The position numbers and the translations under genes were made by a program. Source: Sulfurimonas denitrificans DSM 1251 (GTDB lineage: Bacteria; Campylobacterota; Campylobacteria; Campylobacterales; Sulfurimonadaceae). Taken from it: a DNA stretch of 64,000 nucleotides. The stretch spans positions 1,674,001 through 1,738,000 of the forward strand of contig NC_007575.1 in assembly GCF_000012965.1 (NCBI RefSeq), written 5' to 3'. Below the pieces are notes generated by a model, which was given only the letters and a program-made list of their open reading frames with translations, searched no databases and was not told the origin of the DNA. Position 1 is the first letter of the stretch, and every line of letters starts with the position of its first letter. Below are positions 1 to 9,293 of the stretch, one piece after another.

Positions 1-564
1 GAGATTCCATTGATAAGTGCTGGTGTGAAAAAAGACATAATGGGAACTATAAAAAGTTTATTGGGAAATAATAAATCTGAGCCTTTAAAACATTATGTAT
101 TTAATGACACTAAACAAAAATGGAACGAAGTAAAGCATTATATTGGAAAAAATTATTATACGCTAACAGCAGATGGAGAAGGTGGAAATATTACAAAAAG
201 AGCCAAAGAAAATTATCCAAAAGGGTTTTACACTACTAATATTTGTAAAACTTTAGAATTTAATGAGGCAGATATACAGGATGATTATTTCTATATGTCT
301 TATAAATTCACAAAATACAAATATAATTTTGATTTTGGTAATAAAGCAAATAACGATAATTTATCTTTCATAAAAATTACCTTACCTGAGAATCATAATC
401 TCTATTCATCTTTAGATTTACAAAAAATATTAATAGAATTTTGGAATAGTATTTTACAAAGTATAGATAATCAATTTGAAAAATTTGAAAATATTACTAT
501 ACTAACTGATAAAATAGATGAAGCTTTTTTATATAGAACTTTTAGCAAAATAGAATGGAGATAA
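1..564 (+). CDS. Hypothetical protein, 5' end outside the window
   Basis: The reading frame is open to the left window edge; three sense codons precede the first possible start, a TTG at 10, so the true start is probably upstream. About 187 residues are visible. They are rich in Lys, Asn, Tyr and Phe, with no membrane segment, signal peptide or motif that I recognise. The TAA stop at 562-564 overlaps the ATGATG of the next gene, which argues for translational coupling with the McrBC-like pair. It may be an accessory or specificity subunit of that locus, but that rests only on position. Base composition is very AT-rich, like the next two genes and unlike the chromosomal genes after 6600. Confidence 0.6.
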   Translation, partial: EIPLISAGVKKDIMGTIKSLLGNNKSEPLKHYVFNDTKQKWNEVKHYIGKNYYTLTADGEGGNITKRAKENYPKGFYTTNICKTLEFNEADIQDDYFYMSYKFTKYKYNFDFGNKANNDNLSFIKITLPENHNLYSSLDLQKILIEFWNSILQSIDNQFEKFENITILTDKIDEAFLYRTFSKIEWR

Positions 565-566
565 TG

Positions 567-2711
567 ATGACAAAAGAAGGAATATATAGCCAAATAGAGA
601 AATTCAATATTAATATAGCAAATTCAAAAGAAACTAAAAACAATAAATATTACTATATTAATTCAGATGAAGCATTACTAAAATCACAATTTATCAATGA
701 AATACAAAAAGATATAGTTATTAAAAATAAATTAGATTCTATTGAAACAGTGATGGATTTATGTTTTGGTAGTGGGAATTTAGCTTCACATATATTATTA
801 GAAAATCAAATACAATATAAAAATATTATTTTAAATGATTACTTTTTAGATGAATGTAATCAAGAATTAGAAAACTTATTAGAAAACTGTGAATTGAAAC
901 AATGTGATTTTTTTAATTCAGATTGTTTTGAAGAAAATAGTGTTGATTTGCTTATATTTAATCCTACCCATGGTGGTAAACCAACAATAAAAGATTTTGT
1001 TAATAAAGAAAATAAAGATTTTGATGCTTTAAATAAAACATTATCTAAAATATTAAAGCCTAATTCACTTGTTATTTTTCGAGGTTTGAAAGAAGATTTT
1101 CAAGAATTGATATTTTCTAAATTTAAATATAAAAAAATCTATTTAGAGGGGAGTCAGTCTTTATATGTTTGTTACGATATAGAGGCTGAAAAGAAAGATT
1201 GCTACGAATATACAAATAATCAATTTATAGAAAATGAAAATTGTGAAATAGAAAAAAGTTCTGATGAAGAAGATTTAGATATTGGAGAACTTATGCAAGA
1301 ATTAGAAGAAAATAAGATTGAAAATAGTTTCAATGGTGTTCTTCAATCTGAATCATCAATTGTAACTAATGCACAAAATGATAATGAAGAAAAATTTACG
1401 GAGTGGTGGTTAAGTAGTAGTTATCACTCTGTTGATGGAAAACCTTATGCAGAAAGTACTAAGAAAGGATATTTACGTGCTTTAAAACAATTAAAGACGG
1501 AGTTGATTACTTTTGGATTTGATAATATTGATATATTTAAACTTCAAGATTTAAAAGAAGTAAATGAACTATTAGATAGATTAGAATCAGGCGATTTATA
1601 TGATTATAATAAACGACATGATAACTCTGATACAAGTAATGGATTAAAGCAATATATAAAATTTTTAAAAGGTGAAAGTAATATAAATACCTTTAATAAT
1701 AGTAAAGAAGAAGAAGACAATATGAAAGATACAGAAATTATAAAAATAAAATTTTCAGATGAAGGAAAAGGAAACTTAGATTTTTCATATAAAAATATTC
1801 TTTTTAAAGGTGTTCCAGGTACTGGGAAAAGTAGGGCTATAAATGAGATTATAAAAAATCATTTAGAATTAGCAAAAAATGATAAAAATGCACTGCGTAT
1901 AAATATACATTCTGCATCTTCAAATAGTGATCTTATGCAAGGAATAGGAATATCAACAAGTGATAAAGGAAATATCAAATATAGTGAAAAGCAGGGGCTT
2001 ATATTAGATATTATAAAAAGAGCTACATTTCATCCAAATCAACCTTTTGTATTGATTCTTGAAGAGATACAAGAAAATAGCCTCAATGAGCTTATTGGGG
2101 ATTTAATCTACTTAATTGAAGATGATAAAAGAGCAAAATTAACCGCTGATAATAAAGAATATGATAACTATGAAGACCTTGTGGATAAATTGGTAGATGA
2201 AGATGATACTTTAGACTATGTTGAGATACCATATCTTGTAAATGATAGTACGAAGTATAAAAAAATGATAATGCCATATAATTTATATATATTTTGTACA
2301 TCTAATTATAGAGATGATAAAAAAGTGATAGAAGATAATCTCTTAAGAAGGTTTGAGGTTATTGAAATTTATCCAAAGGAAACTATCGTAAATGATTATG
2401 CAAAAGATTTTTTTGATAAATTGAATAAGTCTATTAATGCTGTTATGGAAAAGCAAGGCGAAATTCATCCTGATAGATTTTTAATAGGTCATGCTATATG
2501 GAAAGATGTTGAAAATAAAGAGTTATTTTATAAAGCATTTTCTAAATTGATAACAGAATTTAAAGATATAAGAGAAATAGAATTTGATGTTTTTAAATCT
2601 ATCATAGAAGGTATATCTTTACCTGAAGATGTTAGTATTGAGATTGAAAATAGCTATTATAAAATGATAAAAGATATTCAATCAAAAATTCACTATGACT
2701 TCCTTAGTTAA
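567..2711 (+). CDS. McrB-like AAA+ motor with methyltransferase-like N-terminal domain
   Basis: About 714 aa. Residues ~60-200 look like a Rossmann methyltransferase (DLCFGSGN as the SAM-binding motif, NPTHGG where motif IV is expected). Residues ~275-375 resemble an integrase core-binding helical domain. Residues ~410-690 form a McrB-type AAA+ module: Walker A GVPGTGKS (~415), Walker B-like LILEEIQ (~495), a sensor region TSNYRDD (~577) and a LLRRF finger (~593). In McrB the motor binds GTP and drives the McrC nuclease against modified DNA. The usual MNxxDRS GTP signature is replaced here by TSNYRDD. ATG 567 is preferred because GGAG (557-560) lies 6 nt before it; ATGs at 555 and 564 are also in frame. 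It overlaps the McrC-like gene by 17 nt. Whether the methyltransferase-like part is active or only reads DNA is unknown. Confidence 0.8.
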   Translation: MTKEGIYSQIEKFNINIANSKETKNNKYYYINSDEALLKSQFINEIQKDIVIKNKLDSIETVMDLCFGSGNLASHILLENQIQYKNIILNDYFLDECNQELENLLENCELKQCDFFNSDCFEENSVDLLIFNPTHGGKPTIKDFVNKENKDFDALNKTLSKILKPNSLVIFRGLKEDFQELIFSKFKYKKIYLEGSQSLYVCYDIEAEKKDCYEYTNNQFIENENCEIEKSSDEEDLDIGELMQELEENKIENSFNGVLQSESSIVTNAQNDNEEKFTEWWLSSSYHSVDGKPYAESTKKGYLRALKQLKTELITFGFDNIDIFKLQDLKEVNELLDRLESGDLYDYNKRHDNSDTSNGLKQYIKFLKGESNINTFNNSKEEEDNMKDTEIIKIKFSDEGKGNLDFSYKNILFKGVPGTGKSRAINEIIKNHLELAKNDKNALRINIHSASSNSDLMQGIGISTSDKGNIKYSEKQGLILDIIKRATFHPNQPFVLILEEIQENSLNELIGDLIYLIEDDKRAKLTADNKEYDNYEDLVDKLVDEDDTLDYVEIPYLVNDSTKYKKMIMPYNLYIFCTSNYRDDKKVIEDNLLRRFEVIEIYPKETIVNDYAKDFFDKLNKSINAVMEKQGEIHPDRFLIGHAIWKDVENKELFYKAFSKLITEFKDIREIEFDVFKSIIEGISLPEDVSIEIENSYYKMIKDIQSKIHYDFLS

Positions 2712-4905
2712 ACTAATATTCCTTAAAGAGAATGAAAAAGATATTTTTTATTCTCTTCAAAATCAAGGGATAAATTCTTCTAAATTTGAACATCATTTTA
2801 TTGATTTATTTAATAAAATGTATAACAATGAAGTGGGTTATTACATCTTCAAGCAAGATGAACAAATTTATAAAATTATCATATTACCTAAAACGATTGA
2901 TGAAAAAAGTCCAACTGCACAAAAAGATTTTGTGAATTATTTACTTCATTATCATAGAGTAAATAATAAATACAGATTTGACACAACAAAACAGATACCA
3001 AATTCACTTTTAAGTCTTGCATTTGAAGAAAACAATCAAGATGAAAACAACTCTCATAACCCAATTGAAGAGTTTGAATATTATAAGTACAAATCAATAC
3101 TTGAATCAATAGAGTACTTTTTTAAAAAGCATAAAAATTTTAGAAAAATTCATATAGATTATAAATCACAAGATATTAAATATAAACTTAATCTCTCAAA
3201 AAATATAAAAGAGTTAGACAAAACAAAAATACATCAAACACAATCGTTAGATGTACTGTATTCTCAAATAGCAACTATAACTTATGGTGCTTTAAAATTG
3301 TTTGCTAAAAGAAGAATAGATATTATCAAAGATGAAGAATATAAAAAGCAACTCATCCAAGAAGCAAGAGAACTGATAAGCTTTATCGCTAAAAAATATC
3401 CTATAGATAAGAATTACAAATTTAGTTTATCAAAATTGAATAATTCTAAAACAACAAAAGTGTATAGTAACAAGAGTGATACCAAGTTGTTGTTAGTGGA
3501 TATAAAATCATTGTTTGGTTTTGAGCAGATGTATCAAGATAATGAAGTGTATGTTAGCAATCGATATGATTTAACTACAACATCATTTTTTATAAATCCT
3601 TCAACATTCTATGAATGGTATATTTATGATATTTTTGAAAGTACTGTAGGTCATCAATATTCTGTACTTTTTGATAAGCACAAAGAAGCAAGTAAAAAAA
3701 CCCAGACACAATATGATTTAACCTCAAAATATGATGGTGATACAAAGAGAAATTCAAAACCTGACTATATTTTGATTGATGAAGAAAAGAAAATAAAAGT
3801 TGTACTTGATGCTAAATGGAAAAACATTCCTAAGTTTAATGAAATTGGATCTGAAGATTTTTTAAAGTTAAAGCTTGATACAGAGTTATTAAATAATAAC
3901 GGCTATTCAACATTGGCTTATTTGATTTATCCATATTATCCACATGAGAATGACCATATTAAAATTACAAAAGAAAGTAACCAATATTTTAACTTTGGTG
4001 TTTTGAAAATTGATATGAATTTCGATAAAGATAAAAATAGTATTAATTTTAAATATGATTTTGAAAGAATTGAAGAACAGATTAGAAAAGAAGAGAATGA
4101 CGCCATAATTCAATCAAGCTCTGAAAGATTTACAAGTGAAATAGATGTTCGCAGAAGTGAGTTAATTACTAAACTCTTAAACAGTGAAGATCTTGAAAAC
4201 AAAGAAGAAGTTTTTGCTGAACTTGATAATACACTTTTAGAATCAGCAACAAAATTAAGTGAAGAGATAGGAGAAAAAATATCTCCAGAAGTTCAAGAAG
4301 TTCTTGACCAATATAGTGATATTTTAGAGGAAGATAGTATAAAGTTTTTAAAATCTTCTTCTTCAATATACAACTATTACGTAGCTAGAAACTTTGAACA
4401 TTTTGATTATTCTATGCCCGCAAGTGGTTTATGGAAACTAGTTGAACTTGAGCTTAATACGTCTTTTTCATGGTTTCTAAGAATCAAAAGTAATGTTTGT
4501 AATAATACTTCTCCTTGGATAAATATATCAAACTCAAGACGAAGTATCACTCAAGATTTAGAGAATAGAAAGCAAGTGAAGTTAAATCAATTCGAACACA
4601 ATAATATAAGTAAACTTCAAGGCATAATGCTAGGTGGAATTATTTTGCTTCTTAAAGATGCAAAAACAATTGAGGAGTTTGATGAAATAGAAAATTTGAA
4701 TAGAGTATTTTTCACATCAGAATTAACTGGATTTCTCTCAGAAATTATTAACTTAAGAAATGAACATGCACATATAAAAGCAATGTCATTAGAAAAATTT
4801 GATGAACTTTATAAAAAATTATTTAACAATAATGATTTAACAAAAACAAACATTTACAAACTATTAAAATTTAAAAAATCAACCAAATCTTTTATTACAA
4901 AATAA
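2695..4905 (+). CDS. McrC-like nuclease (DUF2357/PD-(D/E)xK) with HEPN-like C-terminus
   Basis: 736 aa. Residues ~355-378 carry the PD-(D/E)xK nuclease core: KPDYILID followed by VVLDAKWK. This is the pattern of McrC/DUF2357 partners of McrB motors. The N-terminal ~250 residues would be the motor-contacting part by analogy with McrC. The last ~230 residues are not typical of McrC: they are helical and contain LRNEHAH near residue 687, an R-N-x3-H pattern like that of HEPN ribonucleases. It overlaps the McrB-like gene by 17 nt, so the two are co-translated. It converges with the next gene, their 3' ends overlapping by 11 bp. The nuclease assignment is solid; the HEPN reading is inference from one motif and helical context. 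Confidence 0.8.
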   Translation: MTSLVKLIFLKENEKDIFYSLQNQGINSSKFEHHFIDLFNKMYNNEVGYYIFKQDEQIYKIIILPKTIDEKSPTAQKDFVNYLLHYHRVNNKYRFDTTKQIPNSLLSLAFEENNQDENNSHNPIEEFEYYKYKSILESIEYFFKKHKNFRKIHIDYKSQDIKYKLNLSKNIKELDKTKIHQTQSLDVLYSQIATITYGALKLFAKRRIDIIKDEEYKKQLIQEARELISFIAKKYPIDKNYKFSLSKLNNSKTTKVYSNKSDTKLLLVDIKSLFGFEQMYQDNEVYVSNRYDLTTTSFFINPSTFYEWYIYDIFESTVGHQYSVLFDKHKEASKKTQTQYDLTSKYDGDTKRNSKPDYILIDEEKKIKVVLDAKWKNIPKFNEIGSEDFLKLKLDTELLNNNGYSTLAYLIYPYYPHENDHIKITKESNQYFNFGVLKIDMNFDKDKNSINFKYDFERIEEQIRKEENDAIIQSSSERFTSEIDVRRSELITKLLNSEDLENKEEVFAELDNTLLESATKLSEEIGEKISPEVQEVLDQYSDILEEDSIKFLKSSSSIYNYYVARNFEHFDYSMPASGLWKLVELELNTSFSWFLRIKSNVCNNTSPWINISNSRRSITQDLENRKQVKLNQFEHNNISKLQGIMLGGIILLLKDAKTIEEFDEIENLNRVFFTSELTGFLSEIINLRNEHAHIKAMSLEKFDELYKKLFNNNDLTKTNIYKLLKFKKSTKSFITK

Positions 4906-6571
4906 TTTTTTTCAAAACACTCTCACACCATCTCTCAACACTGTCATCGTCAACATCGCCTTTTTTATGCTCTTTTTGCTCAAATGAAAGAGAGTAGTTC
5001 TTTTCAACATACCTAGCAAGGTCTTTATACGGCAAATCTTCTTCAATGTAGTGTTCTATTATCTCTTGCATATCATGTTCAGTATACGGCTCCGTATCTT
5101 CACTTGTAAAAAATATCCAGGTTGATGGTCCCCAACTGCTGTCTTGCTCTATCTCAACAATGTATACAGCTTTTTGGTCATAAGCAAGCTCTCCAAACAG
5201 AAATCTTCTTTGCTTGTCCTCATCACCATGCAGTAGTGACCTTGACTTAGTTGACTTTCGTTTTTTGTTTTGAATCTTTTTTATTTTTAACGGTCCAACG
5301 AGTTCTGAACCCTCTACAAATGCAAAAGTCAGTAAAGCCTCATAAAACTGATAAAAGTTTTCTAAATTAAATATCTTCTTCTCTGTATTGTTTTCTTCTG
5401 AGTCGTTTGAGATTGCAACTTCACCAAGATTTTTATCTCCATCAGCTGTCGGAGTTTCAAAACTGTTCCCCACCGTTTTTGGAATATTATCAACAAGCAG
5501 TTCTGATTCATTCTCTAAATAGATAGTTGTTTCATGCATAGGTACTTTGTTTTTATAGTATTCATCTTCGTTTGTGCGTATGATATATGTTAGATACTCA
5601 CTAGATGGTGTGCCCGTATAAATCTTATTGCTTCTTTGAGGCTTTTTTCTTTTGAACTTTTTCTTAGGCGGCTTGGGAATATTATATTGCTCAGGACCAA
5701 TATCTCTAGGGTCTGCTTTGGCACTAAACTGTTTATAGTAAAGCTCTTCAAATCCTAGCGCTGAGTTATCCGAATGTATATTTAGGACCAAGTACTTAGG
5801 ATTACCTCTTTCATCGTCTCCTAGGTATATGTATGAAGCGTATATCTCGAAAGGATTTTTAACAGGGAATTGCGCCTTGATTTGTTGATACTCAAAGCTC
5901 GCACTTAAAGATTTTTGATTTGAAATATATTCAAGTCTTGCTCTTGCAAAAGAATTACCTATAAAACGACATAAAAAAGGCAGGTCTTTTTTTCCTGCTT
6001 TCTTTTTAATATGCAGCTTTATGACAGTTTCTCCTTTGGCATTTTTTTCATTATGGAAACTACCTTCATAATAAAGCTCTCCAAGCGTCTCACTCATAAT
6101 CGCATGTTTCATAGATGAAGATAAGAAGTAGAATCTATTTGCTATCGTATAGCACGGTATTATAAGTGTACATTCATCTTGTACTTCTACATGGGCATAT
6201 TGTCTCAACAGGTACTTAGCTACATCTTCATAATCTATTATGTTTTTAGCTTCTTCTTCACTAAGGACCGTTGATAAACGCACAAGATTTACATCAATAT
6301 TTTCATTGACTGTAAACTCACCCTTGAGCAAAGTTTTATTCTGACCAACATGCTCACCGTCAGTATATATATGACCGACTTTATACTTATATCTCATCAT
6401 TTCAGGGGCTATATGTTCTGAACGAAATCTGCCTGTTTTTATATTACGAAAAATTGCTTTGTAGTAGTTGGGGTGTTCTTTGATATTGATATCTGTAACT
6501 GTTACAAATTCAAACGGTTGGTTAGGAAATTTTGAGAAGAAATTGAGGATTGCTGAATTGTTTTGTGACAA
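4895..6571 (-). CDS. Large protein resembling Tn7 TnsE
   Basis: 558 aa, near the ~540 aa of Tn7 TnsE. From memory of that protein I see two corresponding regions. In the N-terminal half, IPCYTIANRFYFLSSS is followed by a helix and FSA/LYYEG-like text. The C-terminal ~150 residues (AVYIVEIEQDSS, ending VERWCESVLKKI) match the TnsE C-terminal domain layout. A charged, low-complexity linker (KPPKKKFKRKKPQR) joins the halves, as in TnsE. TnsE steers Tn7 to replicating DNA on mobile plasmids. No tnsA, tnsB or tnsC lies in this window, so this is either an orphan, the edge of an element continuing upstream, or a related protein recruited to a defence island. It converges on the McrC-like gene and lies 60 bp from argJ. 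Confidence 0.45.
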   Translation of the reverse strand: MSQNNSAILNFFSKFPNQPFEFVTVTDINIKEHPNYYKAIFRNIKTGRFRSEHIAPEMMRYKYKVGHIYTDGEHVGQNKTLLKGEFTVNENIDVNLVRLSTVLSEEEAKNIIDYEDVAKYLLRQYAHVEVQDECTLIIPCYTIANRFYFLSSSMKHAIMSETLGELYYEGSFHNEKNAKGETVIKLHIKKKAGKKDLPFLCRFIGNSFARARLEYISNQKSLSASFEYQQIKAQFPVKNPFEIYASYIYLGDDERGNPKYLVLNIHSDNSALGFEELYYKQFSAKADPRDIGPEQYNIPKPPKKKFKRKKPQRSNKIYTGTPSSEYLTYIIRTNEDEYYKNKVPMHETTIYLENESELLVDNIPKTVGNSFETPTADGDKNLGEVAISNDSEENNTEKKIFNLENFYQFYEALLTFAFVEGSELVGPLKIKKIQNKKRKSTKSRSLLHGDEDKQRRFLFGELAYDQKAVYIVEIEQDSSWGPSTWIFFTSEDTEPYTEHDMQEIIEHYIEEDLPYKDLARYVEKNYSLSFEQKEHKKGDVDDDSVERWCESVLKKIIL

Positions 6572-6631
6572 ATCTCAATCCTCCAGTAACATTTATTATT
6601 GTAGAGTAACTTTTGTTCTTGTAAATGACAT

Positions 6632-7810
6632 TTATGTTCTATAATCAGCGTTAATCTTAACATATTCATGACCTAAATCACAGCCATAAGCTTTAAAACT
6701 GCCCTCGCCTACGCCTAAATCACAGCTAATTGTGAATTTTTTATGCTGCATTATAACCGCACATTTTTTCTCCATCTCTGCGTCAAAGAGTATCTCGCCT
6801 CTATCATAAACACAAAGATTATCAAATGATATTTTTAGCTTCTCTTCATAAGCTTCAACTCCACTAGCTCCTATTGTAGAAGCAATTCTTCCCCAGTTTG
6901 GGTCTTCGCCAAATAGCGCAGTTTTAACAAGTAGTGAATCTGAGAGCGCTTTTGCAGCAATTTCTGCCTCTCTATCATCTCTAGCACCGCTTACTTTATA
7001 AGTTACAAGCTTTGTTGCACCCTCTCCATCTCTTACCATCTCTAGTGCCAAAAAGTGCATAACTTTAAAGAGAGCCTCTTTAAATGCCTCTTTATCATAA
7101 GCACCACTTCTTGAGTTTGCTAAAAGTAAAACCGTATCATTTGTTGAAGTATCTCCATCAACACTAATAGCGTTAAAGGTGGTTTTTACCACTTCATCTA
7201 AAATCTCTTGCATCTCGGCTCTGCTTACTTTTGCATCAGTTGTAATAAAACAGAGCATTGTTGCCATAGCAGGATTTATCATCCCAGCACCTTTTGCAAT
7301 TGCCCCTATGTTGAAACTGCTTCCATCGTCGAGCTTTACGTTAAAGGAGATTTCTTTGGGAAATGTATCAGTTGTCATAATAGCCCTTGAAGCGCTACTA
7401 GAATCTCGTTTTCTTAAATCAAAAAGTTTCATGCCCTCTATGATTTTAACTTTAGGAAGTCTAACCCCAATAACTCCTGTTGAGCTCATAATAGGATTCT
7501 TTACATGTAGAGGAGAGTTTGATAAAACCTCTTTTATATCTTCAATCCCTGCTTTGCCAGTCATTGCGTTTGCATTTTTTGAGTTTATGACTATAAAGTT
7601 TGATTTAACATTACCCATCTCTCTAAAATGTCTAATTGGCGCTGCGCACATCTTGTTTGTAGTAAAAACAGAAGCAACCTCACACTCATCTTCACTATAG
7701 ATAAATGCCATATCTTTAGCACCCTCTTTTTTAAGTCCTGCACTGATTCCATCAGCAAAAAAACCTTTACTAGCACATACTCCGAGGCTTGAATAGATTA
7801 TATTATACAA
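6632..7810 (-). CDS. argJ: Bifunctional ornithine acetyltransferase / N-acetylglutamate synthase ArgJ
   Basis: 392 aa, the usual ArgJ length. ArgJ moves the acetyl group from N-acetylornithine to glutamate in arginine synthesis. The self-cleavage site is clear near residue 180: GAGMINPAMATML, where the Thr after MA becomes the nucleophile of the beta chain. The N-terminus (GVCASKGFFADGISAGLKK) and INSKNANAMTG also fit. Its start overlaps the stop of the potassium-channel gene by 8 bp, so both are read from one leftward transcript that begins with rpmB. Whether it also makes N-acetylglutamate from acetyl-CoA cannot be told from sequence alone. Confidence 0.95.
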   Translation of the reverse strand: MYNIIYSSLGVCASKGFFADGISAGLKKEGAKDMAFIYSEDECEVASVFTTNKMCAAPIRHFREMGNVKSNFIVINSKNANAMTGKAGIEDIKEVLSNSPLHVKNPIMSSTGVIGVRLPKVKIIEGMKLFDLRKRDSSSASRAIMTTDTFPKEISFNVKLDDGSSFNIGAIAKGAGMINPAMATMLCFITTDAKVSRAEMQEILDEVVKTTFNAISVDGDTSTNDTVLLLANSRSGAYDKEAFKEALFKVMHFLALEMVRDGEGATKLVTYKVSGARDDREAEIAAKALSDSLLVKTALFGEDPNWGRIASTIGASGVEAYEEKLKISFDNLCVYDRGEILFDAEMEKKCAVIMQHKKFTISCDLGVGEGSFKAYGCDLGHEYVKINADYRT

Positions 7811-8939
7811 ATTTGAGCTCCTTTGGCTTATCTCTTTTTCTTAGTAAATCTTTTGTAACATTTATATCTTTATGCGTTCCAATTACAAGAAGTTTACACT
7901 CACTCGTAATTAAAACATCACCTTTTGGCATTGCCAAAAATTTCCCATCTTTTTTTGTAATACCTACAATTGAAGTGTTTGTTATCTCTCTTATATGTGT
8001 CTCTCTTAGTTTTTTAAGAACAGCCCAACTATATTTTGGAACTTCTATCTCTTCCATATCCAGAGGATTATCGCTCTTGTATAAAAACTCTTCAAGCAAA
8101 TTTTCCATATCAGGACGAGCAGCCATGGCGGTTATCCTCTGTGCTGTTAGTTTAGTTGGGGATATAACTGTATCTGCACCTAATTTTTTAAGTTTTTCAA
8201 CATCACTTACACTCTCAGCAGATGAGATTATATAGTAAGGTCGAGGCAAAAAATGCTCTTTTTCAAAAAGTCTAACCGAAGCTATAAGAGCTATATTATC
8301 AGACATAGAGCTAGACAAAGTAATAAGCCCTTTAGCGGAAGCAAGATGTGCTTTTAGCATAGTAAGTTCTGCGTGTGGTTCTGCCTTTAAGTATGTTGCA
8401 TAATTATACTCTTGAGCCCACTCATGTATCTCTTCTCTTGGGTCAACCACAATAAAAGGGATATGATTTTCTCTCAACTGTTTAGTAACCTCAAGAGTAT
8501 AATCATTATGATAACAGACTACATAATGTTTTTTGAGCCTTGCTATGCTGTATAACATTCTTCGCTCCTTTAATATTTTAGATAATTTCCCTCTTCTTAC
8601 AACCTCAACAACAATACCGATTGCAAAAGTAAATACAGTAAATCCCAAAATAATAAGAGTTACTGTAAAAATTTGACCCTCAGGTGAGAACTCTCCCTCA
8701 TTCATTGAACCAAATCCAACCGTTGTAAAGGTGTAGCCAGCTTGAAAAATTGCATCCATTATCGAATAATTTTCCAGATAGTAGTAACCTAATGTTCCAA
8801 TCAGCATAAGAAGCTGGATTAATATTAGTGGTGTTCTAAAAGGGAGGAGTTGTGCATAAAGTTCATCATTAAGTGTGACAGCAGGCTTGGGAGAAGTCTC
8901 CCAATGTAAAAATTTTCGAATCTTCTCTAAGAGATTCAA
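7803..8939 (-). CDS. Two-helix potassium channel with RCK (TrkA-N/TrkA-C) domains
   Basis: 378 aa inner-membrane protein. A first helix (~35-55), a pore loop with the selectivity filter TTVGFG (~70-76) and a second helix (~90-112) make a minimal K+ channel pore. An RCK N-lobe starts at KHYVVCYHND (~135) and an RCK C-lobe (TrkA-C) covers the last ~85 residues. The Rossmann glycine motif GxGxxG expected in RCK domains is missing (VVCYHNDYT instead), so nucleotide binding may be lost or altered. It lies between rpmB and argJ on the same strand, a common arrangement of unrelated genes. It probably controls K+ flux; gating ligand unknown. Confidence 0.9.
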   Translation of the reverse strand: MNLLEKIRKFLHWETSPKPAVTLNDELYAQLLPFRTPLILIQLLMLIGTLGYYYLENYSIMDAIFQAGYTFTTVGFGSMNEGEFSPEGQIFTVTLIILGFTVFTFAIGIVVEVVRRGKLSKILKERRMLYSIARLKKHYVVCYHNDYTLEVTKQLRENHIPFIVVDPREEIHEWAQEYNYATYLKAEPHAELTMLKAHLASAKGLITLSSSMSDNIALIASVRLFEKEHFLPRPYYIISSAESVSDVEKLKKLGADTVISPTKLTAQRITAMAARPDMENLLEEFLYKSDNPLDMEEIEVPKYSWAVLKKLRETHIREITNTSIVGITKKDGKFLAMPKGDVLITSECKLLVIGTHKDINVTKDLLRKRDKPKELKFV

Positions 8940-8957
8940 GGCGGCGTCCTCTAAGAC

Positions 8958-9146
8958 TTAAGAATTTTTCTTAAGTGTACGCAACTCTCTTGCAGAGATT
9001 TTGATCTTACGAGTTGTACCGTCATCTAAAGCGATACGTACAGTTCTAAGATTTAATAAAAAACGACGTTTTGTTCTGTTCTTAGCGTGTGAAACATTGT
9101 TTCCACTCATTGGGCCTTTGCCACTAATAGCGCATTTTTTTGCCAT
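8958..9146 (-). CDS. rpmB: 50S ribosomal protein L28
   Basis: 62 aa, basic, starts [21 protein letters not shown] and contains [12 protein letters not shown], the standard L28 pattern. It belongs to the large ribosomal subunit. The start is preceded by AAGGAAG with good spacing. It is the first gene of a leftward run with the potassium channel and argJ, which follow after 18 bp and with an 8-bp overlap. Confidence 0.97.
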   Translation of the reverse strand: MAKKCAISGKGPMSGNNVSHAKNRTKRRFLLNLRTVRIALDDGTTRKIKISARELRTLKKNS

Positions 9147-9293
9147 AATTAGCTTCCTTGTATTTAGGTTTTAAAAGTTGCGAATTATATCAATCCTAAA
9201 CAAAACTTCTGCTTAAGGGTATATTTACAATTAATATTTCTTTTATCGTTATGAGGATAAAATAGAGTAAATTTAATAGGCATAGATGAAAAA

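Noticed and set aside
6572-6631. Tn7-like transposon end next to argJ
   Set aside because: Only ACATTTAT occurs twice; no TGT...ACA end or row of ~20-bp binding sites can be recognised in 60 bp.
7179-7700. Long open frame on the + strand
   Set aside because: It lies wholly antisense to argJ, whose protein is fully conserved.
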